Source: JAWPMV01 sp038527215 (lineage in GTDB: Bacteria > Bacteroidota > Bacteroidia > J057). From it: a stretch of 41,461 nt of DNA. Below are positions 32,751-40,050 of the stretch, in pieces (within the stretch, counting starts at the first letter, position 1; the number at the start of each line of letters is the position of its first letter). Under the pieces are notes generated by a model. The model was not told where the DNA came from, ran no database searches, and worked only from the letters and a program-made list of their open reading frames with translations. Where the stretch lies: assembly GCA_038527215.1 (NCBI GenBank), contig JBCBGC010000065.1, positions 1 through 41,461 on the forward strand, written 5' to 3'. Position numbers and translations under genes: made by a program.

Positions 32751-33860
32751 TTATTGAGGGAAGTTGAGCTTATAGAAGCCCTTTACATTATTCCAGTCAA
32801 TTACCCAAATGGCGTTGGGCTGAGCAGGATGCTGATACAATGTCAAGGGATTGAGGGTAACCGCTTCTGAAAGTTGAAACTCGGTCCTCCGGCCTAGTAA
32901 TACTTCTCCGTTTTTAGCGACAAAGGGAAAGAATTCAATGTTAGGTGGGTAGTTCATGTAGGGAACTTCTTCGATCCCGGTGCCGATCTCATACAGATGT
33001 CCCTGGGCATCCTTCAAATAAGCCACTTCAGAAAAATAATAGTCATCCGACAGCGCTGAAGGATAGGCCTGAGGATCGGATACAGGCATTACCCGATGAT
33101 CCTCAAAGTGAATCAGGACCTTCCCATCAGCCTGCAGTTCCAGGTGTTTGATGCCACTCCCTTCGTAAAGCATGGTAAACTGACCTTCAGAAAAAGTTCC
33201 CACGGCTTGCATGCTATCGGTTTGCCGCATGACGGATAGATATAGCTGGTCCCCCTTCACCACAACACTCTGGACCCAGCTACCATAAAGGTTGGAATTG
33301 GTCTGGTCCCAGGTGGTAAGGCTATCGGTATCTGGCACATAGCGACTCAAGCCCAGCCCTTGGGCTATGGGATTGGCGTTGATGTCAAAGTGATAGTAGC
33401 CGAACCATATCTGATCGGCGGTATCTACGGCTACGGCACCCCGGCGGAAGCTCTCAGGCAACAATTGGTGGGTATCCGCCTCATAGGAAGCCAGTACCTG
33501 CCCTGCGAGGTCTCTTCTTTCCAATAAAGTATGCTCCACGCCTCCCCTGGCATCCACCGTATACAGGTATTGTTGGCTTTTGCCTGCAAACTCCAGGGAG
33601 GAAGCCAGCGGAATCTCCTGCAAGAGGCTGGCCTGTCCCGGATCAAACACCAGAATAGCGGAACCCTGCGTTTTGTGCCGGCCTGCCAGATAAAAAAGGT
33701 CTTGTTCTATCAGGGCCTTATCGATGGCATACTGAGGCAGGAAGCTGGTCATGACAAAAGGATCTGCTTCAGGTTCGGGCTCAGGAGGCGTGACTTCGGT
33801 TTTGCAGGCCAGCCCCAGGAAGAGGAGAAGGACAATCGGAAGGGCGGTTTTTGACATCAT
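32751..33860 (-). CDS. Putative lipoprotein of unknown function
   Basis: 369 residues (or 368 from the second Met). The N-terminus is a lipoprotein signal with lipobox LGLAC followed by KTEV and a Pro/Glu-rich tether (TPPEPEPEAD). The rest is beta-rich, with repeated aromatic/Asp turns (DLFYLAGRHK, QYLYTVDARG, DQIWFGYYHF, DQLYLSVMRQ) spaced like blades of a propeller; the fold is inference. I do not recognise a family. It stands alone on the minus strand with a bidirectional terminator located upstream in the gap to the next lipoprotein gene. Confidence 0.75.
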   Translation of the reverse strand: MMSKTALPIVLLLFLGLACKTEVTPPEPEPEADPFVMTSFLPQYAIDKALIEQDLFYLAGRHKTQGSAILVFDPGQASLLQEIPLASSLEFAGKSQQYLYTVDARGGVEHTLLERRDLAGQVLASYEADTHQLLPESFRRGAVAVDTADQIWFGYYHFDINANPIAQGLGLSRYVPDTDSLTTWDQTNSNLYGSWVQSVVVKGDQLYLSVMRQTDSMQAVGTFSEGQFTMLYEGSGIKHLELQADGKVLIHFEDHRVMPVSDPQAYPSALSDDYYFSEVAYLKDAQGHLYEIGTGIEEVPYMNYPPNIEFFPFVAKNGEVLLGRRTEFQLSEAVTLNPLTLYQHPAQPNAIWVIDWNNVKGFYKLNFPQ

Positions 33861-33961
33861 GGTAGCGCGATTGAGGTAGTTGGAAGGAGCATCAGAAAAA
33901 GCTGATGATCTACCCCAACAATATAGTACAAATCAACCAGCCTACAGGGGGCAAAAAAGCG

Positions 33962-33988
33962 AAAACCGTCTGAATATCAGACGGTTTT
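33962..33988 (-). terminator. Terminator of the small lipoprotein gene, symmetric
   Basis: A perfect 12-bp stem, AAAACCGTCTGA (33962-33973) with TCAGACGGTTTT (33977-33988) around a 3-nt loop, 25 bp after the stop of the minus-strand gene at 34013. Its arms end in four T on either strand, so it could work in both directions. Confidence 0.85.
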
Positions 33989-34012
33989 CATATTCTTAGA
34001 TCGAGGAAAGGG

Positions 34013-34480
34013 TTATTCTTGTTCTTCCAGGGCTTCCTTGAGTTCTTCCGCTCCTTTGATAAATTCCTCAAGGATGGTTTTCCCGGCTTCTTTGAGGTCA
34101 GGCATGATCTCTTCCATCAACTGTCTCCCTTCCTCGTCTACGAACTCCGCATTTTCCTGAATCAGTTCCGAAATGGCATTTTTGTTTTCTTTCCAAAACA
34201 CAGAAATGTCAGAACCGTGCCGATAAAGTTCATATGATACGGCCTGAGACCAGATTTTTACTTGCTCATCCCGGGTCAAATCTTCCTCAAATCTTGGGTA
34301 GTACTCTTCCAAATACAATTGCATTTGCTCATCTTTGCTTTCCCAATCAGCTTCGGTATAGCTGTCGTGCCGCTCTTTCACATCATCAATCATCACTTCA
34401 TACCGATCAATGAACTGATCTTTGGTTTGTGGGGCACATGCCACCAGGAATAAAAGGGAAGAAAGGATAAGGAGGCGCAT
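34013..34480 (-). CDS. Small helical lipoprotein, possibly DUF6565-like
   Basis: 155 residues from Met at 34480; an ATG four codons earlier is also possible. The signal MRLLILSSLLFLVAC ends in a lipobox Cys. The mature part is almost wholly charged and helical (DQFIDRYEVMIDDVKERHDSY, LEEYYPRFEEDLTRDEQVK), closing with an acidic tail (EELKEALEEQE). It resembles the DUF6565-type small lipoproteins of Bacteroidota, but this assignment is by appearance. Function unknown. Confidence 0.75.
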   Translation of the reverse strand: MRLLILSSLLFLVACAPQTKDQFIDRYEVMIDDVKERHDSYTEADWESKDEQMQLYLEEYYPRFEEDLTRDEQVKIWSQAVSYELYRHGSDISVFWKENKNAISELIQENAEFVDEEGRQLMEEIMPDLKEAGKTILEEFIKGAEELKEALEEQE

Positions 34481-34604
34481 AGCAAATGACATAAATAGTT
34501 CTTAAGGTTTCTCTGAAAAGACGGAAATTAGGGCAAAAAGTTGAAAAGGCAGGGGAGGAAATGTATGTTCGCCCGTTTCCTTTAGCATACCAGCCAGCAC
34601 ATTC

Positions 34605-34634
34605 TTGTAATTTTTTCAATGAATTCTACCTTTC
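34605..34634 (+). promoter_or_regulatory. Bacteroidota-type promoter of the aspartate aminotransferase gene
   Basis: TTG at 34605-34607, a 19-bp spacer and TACCTTTC at 34627-34634 (consensus TAnnTTTG, last base off). It ends 32 bp before the ATG at 34667 and is the best full promoter match in the window. Confidence 0.7.
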
Positions 34635-34666
34635 ATTATATATTTTCGCGATTCAAATACTGATTT

Positions 34667-35860
34667 ATGCAATTTTCACAACTTATCGAGTCCCTGGAGG
34701 AATCTGCTACCCTCGCCATCGCGAAAAAAGTACGCGAGCTCAAAGCGGCAGGGAAGGACATCATCGGGCTTACGCTGGGTGAACCTGATTTTGACACCCC
34801 TGATCATATCCGCTTAGCTGCCAAACAGGCCTTGGATGATGGCTTTACCCATTACCCACCCGTTTCCGGCTATCCGGCCTTGAAACAGGCAATCGTTGAT
34901 AAGTTGAAAAAGGAGAATGGCCTGAACTACGATCCCAAACAGATTTTGGTATCTACCGGGGCCAAACAATCCTTGTATAATGTGGTGCAGGCCCTGATGA
35001 ATCCCGGTGAAAGAGCCATCCTGCCCACACCATATTGGGTTTCCTACTATGCCATGCTGCACATCGCTCAGGCTGAAATTGACATGATGCATACCAGCAT
35101 TGAATCAGCCTATAAAATCACCCCGGAAGCATTAGAGGCGACCATTAAGCCGGATACCAAGCTGCTTTTCCTCACCACCCCTTCCAATCCCAGCGGCAGC
35201 ATGTACAGCGGGGAGGAACTCGCCGCTTTGGTAGAAGTGCTGGAAAGACATCCGCAGGTCTACATTATTTCGGACGAAATCTATGAACGCATCACCTTTG
35301 GTTTTGACCATGTGAGTCTGGGTACTTTTGAGAGCATCCACGACCGGGTGATCACGGTGAATGGCTTCTCCAAAGGCTACGCCATGACCGGCTGGCGACT
35401 GGGCTACATTGCGGCTTCTCAGGACATCGTAGCGCGTTGTGAAAAGCTGCAGGGACAAATAACTTCCGGAGCCAATGCCTTCGCTCAGATGGGAGCGGTG
35501 GCTGCTTTGACCGGAACCCAGGAGCCTACCGTAGCCATGAAGGAGGAATTTCGGCGGCGGCGGGATATGATGTATGAAGCCTTGAAAGCCATTGAGGGAA
35601 TTGAAGTGATCCTGCCTGATGGGGCCTTTTATTTTTACCCGGATATGAAGGCTTTTATCGGAAAAAAAACGCCTGCTGGCCAAACCATTGAGACCATTGA
35701 CCAGCTTTGCTTGTATATGATTGAGGAAGAAGGACTCGCCATGGTTACTGGCTCAGCTTTTGGAACCCAAACCCATGTGCGGATCTCTTACGCCTATTCC
35801 AATGAAATATTAAAAGATGCCCTTTCACGCCTGAAAAGCGGCCTGGGTAAGCTTCAATAG
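34667..35860 (+). CDS. aspC: Aspartate aminotransferase-type class I aminotransferase
   Basis: 397 residues, full length. Family motifs: LTLGEPDFDTPDHI, TGAKQSLYN, PTPYWVSY, TTPSNPSGSMY, SDEIYERI, and the PLP lysine K236 in NGFSKGYAMTGWRLGY. This type (aspartate aminotransferase I-gamma) interconverts aspartate/oxaloacetate with glutamate/2-oxoglutarate, and some members also accept prephenate. It is distinct from the aminotransferase in the aromatic operon (13234-14412), which has SKSHHMAGWRIG at the lysine. Own promoter upstream and own terminator downstream, so monocistronic. Confidence 0.88.
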   Translation: MQFSQLIESLEESATLAIAKKVRELKAAGKDIIGLTLGEPDFDTPDHIRLAAKQALDDGFTHYPPVSGYPALKQAIVDKLKKENGLNYDPKQILVSTGAKQSLYNVVQALMNPGERAILPTPYWVSYYAMLHIAQAEIDMMHTSIESAYKITPEALEATIKPDTKLLFLTTPSNPSGSMYSGEELAALVEVLERHPQVYIISDEIYERITFGFDHVSLGTFESIHDRVITVNGFSKGYAMTGWRLGYIAASQDIVARCEKLQGQITSGANAFAQMGAVAALTGTQEPTVAMKEEFRRRRDMMYEALKAIEGIEVILPDGAFYFYPDMKAFIGKKTPAGQTIETIDQLCLYMIEEEGLAMVTGSAFGTQTHVRISYAYSNEILKDALSRLKSGLGKLQ

Positions 35861-35884
35861 CTACACTTTCCTAACGCACACACA

Positions 35885-35912
35885 GCCCTGGCGAAAGCCG
35901 GGGCATTTTTTT
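35885..35912 (+). terminator. Terminator of the aspartate aminotransferase gene
   Basis: GCCCTGGC (35885-35892) pairs with GCCGGGGC (35897-35904) with one T-G pair, closed by a GAAA (GNRA) tetraloop, then A and seven T. It starts 25 bp after the stop. Confidence 0.92.
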
Positions 35913-35949
35913 GTATCCTACTCCCTCTGGAGCCTTCCCTAATGCTTCT

Positions 35950-35957
35950 TACCTTTG
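35950..35957 (+). promoter_or_regulatory. -7 element of the heptose kinase gene
   Basis: TACCTTTG is an exact TAnnTTTG match. It lies downstream of an in-frame ATG at 35942 and 17 bp before the ATG at 35975, so it argues for the latter as start. No -33 TTG is seen at the right spacing. Confidence 0.5.
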
Positions 35958-35974
35958 CAGCAAAAGAAGCCAAT

Positions 35975-36958
35975 ATGCCGAGTGAAGCCTTTGTCCAATC
36001 CTTTTTAACAACCGTCAAAGATATGCCCATCATGGTGATTGGGGATTTGATGGTGGACCGCTACGTGTTTGGAAAAGTAGATCGAATCTCTCCTGAAGCC
36101 CCGGTGCCGGTGGTAGAGGTAGTCAAAGAAGAAAGTCGTCCTGGGGGCGCCGCCAATGTGGCCCTAAATCTTCATTCCATGGGTGCCAAACCCTTGGTTT
36201 TTGGTTTGACCGGTCAGGATGAGGGAGGGCAGTTGCTGGTGCATATGATGAAGCAAATCGGCATGGGCACGGAAGGCCTGGTTCACTCCCCCAAACGCCG
36301 GACCACCACCAAAACCCGGGTCATCGGCTACCAACAGCAGGTGCTCAGGGTGGACCGGGAGGATCGCCATCAGATGATTGATGAAGAAAAGAAGGTGCTT
36401 TGGGAAGCGATAAAAAAGACGATTCCCACGGCTAAAGGGATTGTTTTGCAGGATTATGACAAAGGCGTTTTTGACCCGGAACTCATCCAGTTCATCATCC
36501 AGGAAGCCCAACACCATGAGGTACCCGTTTGTGTGGACCCGAAATTTCGGCATTTCACCGCTTACCGAGGCTGTGATCTGTTCAAACCCAACCTCAGGGA
36601 ATTGAGCATAGGCCTCAATCAGCCGATCAATCCGCAAGACCTGATGCAAATCAATAAGCTGGTGCAACTCTTGCGCAATCAAATGCCGCATAAGCATACC
36701 TTGGTTACCCTGGGGCCTCACGGCATGCTATGGGTAGACCCCAAAGGCTCAACCGAACATTTCCCGGCCCACAAGCGGCAAATCGCGGATGTTTCGGGGG
36801 CGGGCGATACCGTGATAGCGGTGGCTGCCTTAGGCATGGCAGCGGGCATTAGCCTTCCCAAGTCTATTGCCCTGGCCAACCTGGCCGGAGGGCAAGTCAT
36901 AGAGCAGGTGGGCGTGGTTCCAGTGGACAAAGAAAAATTACAGCAAGAAGGCAATTAG
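35975..36958 (+). CDS. D-glycero-beta-D-manno-heptose-7-phosphate kinase (PfkB family)
   Basis: 327 residues. Matches RfaE domain I/HldE kinase: MVIGDLMVDRYVFGKVDRISPEAPVPVVEV at the N-terminus (dimer and sugar-binding lid), RPGGAANVALNL, VDREDRH, and the catalytic PfkB signature VSGAGDTVIA near residue 275. It phosphorylates heptose 7-phosphate for ADP-heptose and LPS core synthesis. The adenylyltransferase domain found in bifunctional HldE is absent, so that step must be encoded elsewhere. The start at 35975 is chosen over 35942 because of the promoter element in between. A terminator follows. Confidence 0.88.
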   Translation: MPSEAFVQSFLTTVKDMPIMVIGDLMVDRYVFGKVDRISPEAPVPVVEVVKEESRPGGAANVALNLHSMGAKPLVFGLTGQDEGGQLLVHMMKQIGMGTEGLVHSPKRRTTTKTRVIGYQQQVLRVDREDRHQMIDEEKKVLWEAIKKTIPTAKGIVLQDYDKGVFDPELIQFIIQEAQHHEVPVCVDPKFRHFTAYRGCDLFKPNLRELSIGLNQPINPQDLMQINKLVQLLRNQMPHKHTLVTLGPHGMLWVDPKGSTEHFPAHKRQIADVSGAGDTVIAVAALGMAAGISLPKSIALANLAGGQVIEQVGVVPVDKEKLQQEGN

Positions 36959-36983
36959 CATGCGCGAAAAGCAATACAAGCAA

Positions 36984-37016
36984 ATCCCCGCCAGCCAGGC
37001 TGACGGGGATTTTTTT
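36984..37016 (+). terminator. Terminator of the heptose kinase gene
   Basis: ATCCCCG (36984-36990) pairs with CGGGGAT (37004-37010) with an inner CAG/CTG extension, and seven T follow from 37010. It might also weakly stop the minus-strand gene ending at 37045. Confidence 0.88.
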
Positions 37017-37044
37017 CGAAGTAGCAAAGATTAGGATATCCGGT

Positions 37045-39798
37045 TTAGCGCTTGATGAACTTGCACTGGCTCCGGAAGGCGCCATTTCTTACTTGCACCA
37101 TGTACATGCCTGTCGGCAGGTGTTGCAGGGCAATTTTATGTTCGAGGGCTACGGTGCTATTCTGCGGGACTTCCTTGCTGTACATCAGGGTACCACTCAA
37201 GCTAAATACCTCCACCGTCGTCGCAGGCAGCACAAAATGACCATCTGCTAACCTGACTGTGAATTCATTTTCTACCGGGTTGGGATACACCGCCATGCGG
37301 GCTCCGCCTCCGGCAGGACGTCCACCTGAGCAAGCCGCTCCCGTGGTGTCTTTGATCACCGTTACAAAGTTACTGCTAAGCTCATTACAGGAAATGGCCA
37401 TTTGCACCAGTCCTGCGGTATCACCGACCTGAATGGTCAGGGTTCCCAGGTACTTCAGGCCCCAAACGCGGCAGATGCCTATCGAAGCCGAATCAAAGTT
37501 CAAGGTATCAGAAGCGGTGATTTCCTGTACCACATTGTTCTCGTCAGTAATCAGGTACGTAAAGCCAAAGTCTTCAGGCAGTGGGAAGGTTCCTGTTTTG
37601 CCCACAATCACCGACTTATTGGAATCGGTCAGACAGACATAAGCCGTGTCTCCGCCGCTGGTTACGTCAAATACGCTACCACCGCTCACAGAGTCCTTGA
37701 AGACAAAAATAGGGTTGGAAACCTCATAACAACCCGGGCCTCCACCTGGTAAGGCAGTATAGGTGTTAGTGAACAGGTTGTCCCCGACACTGTAATAAGG
37801 ATTGCCCAGGGAATTGGTTCCGAAGGAGTTAACGGCATAGATTTTACATACGCCTGGACCTGAACCCGCAAAATCAATGGTGGTGGAATCACCGATAGAT
37901 TGGATCACGTCATTGGCGTCCGTTACGACATAGGATAGGATACCATTTGGACCGGGATCGCCTGCAGCAGCATCAAGGGATACAGTGGTGTTGGGGGTGT
38001 TGAGGCAAAGGAAGGCCAGGGTATCCTGGTTAGCCGTGATAAATCCAGGGCTGCCCAGGGTATCTTTGACCACCCGGAGGAAGTTATCAGAGAGGTCAAA
38101 ACAACCATCAGAAAGGGGAGAAGCAGCGTTGTCGCCCAGGCCTACCAGGAGGTTGCCAGACCAGGCCAATCCCCAGATCCAGCATTCTCCAATGTTGTAG
38201 GTACTGAAATCAAGGGTATCAGAAACAGAAACCCCAATAATGTTCAGGGAAGTGTCCGTAACCACATAAGCATAATTCGGCCCTGCCTGCCCAAAAGCAT
38301 CCACATCTACTTGCTGTGGCGTCAAGGCATCCAGACAGAGATAAATGGTCGGGAAGTCGTTTTGCAAGGCGCTAATCGTACCTCCATCCACGCTATCGGC
38401 ACAGATCAGGACATAGTTATCAGAAATATCATAGCAGCCTATGGGCAGGGTATCATTGAGGTTGGTGGGTACGTTGGTAGAATCTACCCCAGAGGTATCA
38501 GTGAAAGCAATACCCCAGACCAGGTATTTTCCAGTTCCAGGCAGATCACTCAGGTCCAGGGTATCGTTGTCAGTCCCGGTGATCAGGTTTAGAGAAGAAT
38601 CCGTCACTACATAGCCATAGAAAGGTCCTACCGCGCCATTATTGCTCATCACCAGGTAGGGATCGGGCTCATTCAGACAAATCGAAGCGGTATCTCCCTG
38701 GGCAGAAGTGATGGTTCCTCCTTCAACCACGTCTTCGTTGATCACGATATAGTTATCAGACAAGTCGTAGCAGAGGTCGGTGAGCGTGGCGGTAGCCGTA
38801 TCCCCTACTCCAACCAATACATTACCGGTGAAGGAAAGGCCCCATACCCACTTTTCGCCTGCAGGCAGGGTGGCTACATCAATGTCTCCCGTAAAGGAAA
38901 GTCCTAAAATCTCCAGCATGGGAGAAGTAATCACGTAAACAAAGGTCCCGCCAAAGGCATTCACACTGTCTACATTGACCACGGTGCTTGCTCCCCCGGT
39001 TAGACAAAGGGAAATGGTGTCGGCCTCTGCCGTAACCTGGCCCCCGTCCACCGAATCTCGGATGGCGGTGATATAGTTATCGGATAAATCAAAACAGCCA
39101 TCGCTTAAGGCGGTAACCAAGGCATTGTCACCTAAATTGGCGGTGATATTTCCGGTGTAGGAAAGCCCCCATACCAGGCAAGTCCCTATTCCAGCGGTGC
39201 TGAAATCAACCTGATCTCCTGAAGGTACGCCTAAGATATTACCCATATCATCGGTAACTACATAGGTGAAGTTGCCACCGGAAGCCCCTGCACTGTCAAA
39301 AGCATAAACGGAAGTAGAGGGATCATTTAAACAGATCAGGATGGTATCCAAACCTGCGGTCGAGGAGACCGTACCCCCATCCACATCATCTTTTTTCACG
39401 ACGATTTTGTTATTGGAAAAATCGAAGCATGCATTGGTGATTTGGTCGGTGTAAATGTTAGATCCTACCCAGGCAATAATATCCCCGGTAAATCCCAGTC
39501 CCCATACATGACAAATCCCGGTAGAATAACCGGAGAAATCGGCTACGTCTAATGGAGGATAAGCCAAGATATTCCCGTTGGTGTCTGTTACTACATAACA
39601 GAAAGAAGAACCTGACGTATTTGCACTGTCAAAGGCAAATGTGTAAGGCCCAGGCTCGTTAAAACAAATCTGGAGGGTATCTCCGCCTACTTCTGCACTG
39701 ATATCTCCGCCATCACACTGAGCAGATACCGAGGGAGTAAGAAAGAGATTGAATAGGCATAGCAGACATGCTACACCCAGGAGGTTAAGGTGTTTCAT
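37045..39798 (-). CDS. Secreted modular repeat protein 1, T9SS type A
   Basis: 917 residues. Signal peptide 1-27 (MKHLNLLGVAC to SVSAQ). The body consists of about seven modules of ~105-120 residues. Each runs: GG-x-I/V, 'DT..ICLN', 'YVVTD..GNILG', 'DFS....G.C.VWGLSFTGNI', 'VGD', 'L.DGCFDLSDN.I.V.KD.VDGG'. The last ~85 residues are a type A sorting domain (AVYPNPVENEFTV, LQHLPTGMYMVQV). I do not recognise the module as a named family. The repeats suggest a stalk or multivalent binder on the surface or in the matrix; this is inference. It is a paralog of the gene immediately upstream on the same strand (40051-41461), which has the same module in a purer form. Confidence 0.85.
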   Translation of the reverse strand: MKHLNLLGVACLLCLFNLFLTPSVSAQCDGGDISAEVGGDTLQICFNEPGPYTFAFDSANTSGSSFCYVVTDTNGNILAYPPLDVADFSGYSTGICHVWGLGFTGDIIAWVGSNIYTDQITNACFDFSNNKIVVKKDDVDGGTVSSTAGLDTILICLNDPSTSVYAFDSAGASGGNFTYVVTDDMGNILGVPSGDQVDFSTAGIGTCLVWGLSYTGNITANLGDNALVTALSDGCFDLSDNYITAIRDSVDGGQVTAEADTISLCLTGGASTVVNVDSVNAFGGTFVYVITSPMLEILGLSFTGDIDVATLPAGEKWVWGLSFTGNVLVGVGDTATATLTDLCYDLSDNYIVINEDVVEGGTITSAQGDTASICLNEPDPYLVMSNNGAVGPFYGYVVTDSSLNLITGTDNDTLDLSDLPGTGKYLVWGIAFTDTSGVDSTNVPTNLNDTLPIGCYDISDNYVLICADSVDGGTISALQNDFPTIYLCLDALTPQQVDVDAFGQAGPNYAYVVTDTSLNIIGVSVSDTLDFSTYNIGECWIWGLAWSGNLLVGLGDNAASPLSDGCFDLSDNFLRVVKDTLGSPGFITANQDTLAFLCLNTPNTTVSLDAAAGDPGPNGILSYVVTDANDVIQSIGDSTTIDFAGSGPGVCKIYAVNSFGTNSLGNPYYSVGDNLFTNTYTALPGGGPGCYEVSNPIFVFKDSVSGGSVFDVTSGGDTAYVCLTDSNKSVIVGKTGTFPLPEDFGFTYLITDENNVVQEITASDTLNFDSASIGICRVWGLKYLGTLTIQVGDTAGLVQMAISCNELSSNFVTVIKDTTGAACSGGRPAGGGARMAVYPNPVENEFTVRLADGHFVLPATTVEVFSLSGTLMYSKEVPQNSTVALEHKIALQHLPTGMYMVQVRNGAFRSQCKFIKR

Positions 39799-40000
39799 TG
39801 GACGATAATTTGGAATAAACAGAACAATCTGCCCTTACCAGGCAGGCAACAGGAAATAGGGAGAATACAAGAAGGTCTGTTTTGTTTGGGGAATAATACC
39901 AAAATTGGAAAAAATTCGCCAAAAGTCAAGTTGCCATGCGCATGAACCTTTTGGTCTCAGGTTTATTTTTATTGCCTTAACCCTTCCTTCACTTAAACAG

Positions 40001-40026
40001 AAAACCCCGGGACCGAAGACCCGGGG
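40001..40026 (-). terminator. Terminator of the second modular repeat gene (minus strand)
   Basis: CCCCGGG (40005-40011) pairs with CCCGGGG (40020-40026). On the minus strand four T follow (A-run 40001-40004). It begins 25 bp after the stop of the gene at 40051. It separates the two paralogs, so they are probably transcribed independently. Confidence 0.75.
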
Positions 40027-40050
40027 CTCGTCATACACACTTACTTACGA

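Noticed and set aside
36164..36721. 185-codon minus-strand ORF inside the heptose kinase gene
   Set aside because: Antisense to a complete PfkB-family gene; no domain features.
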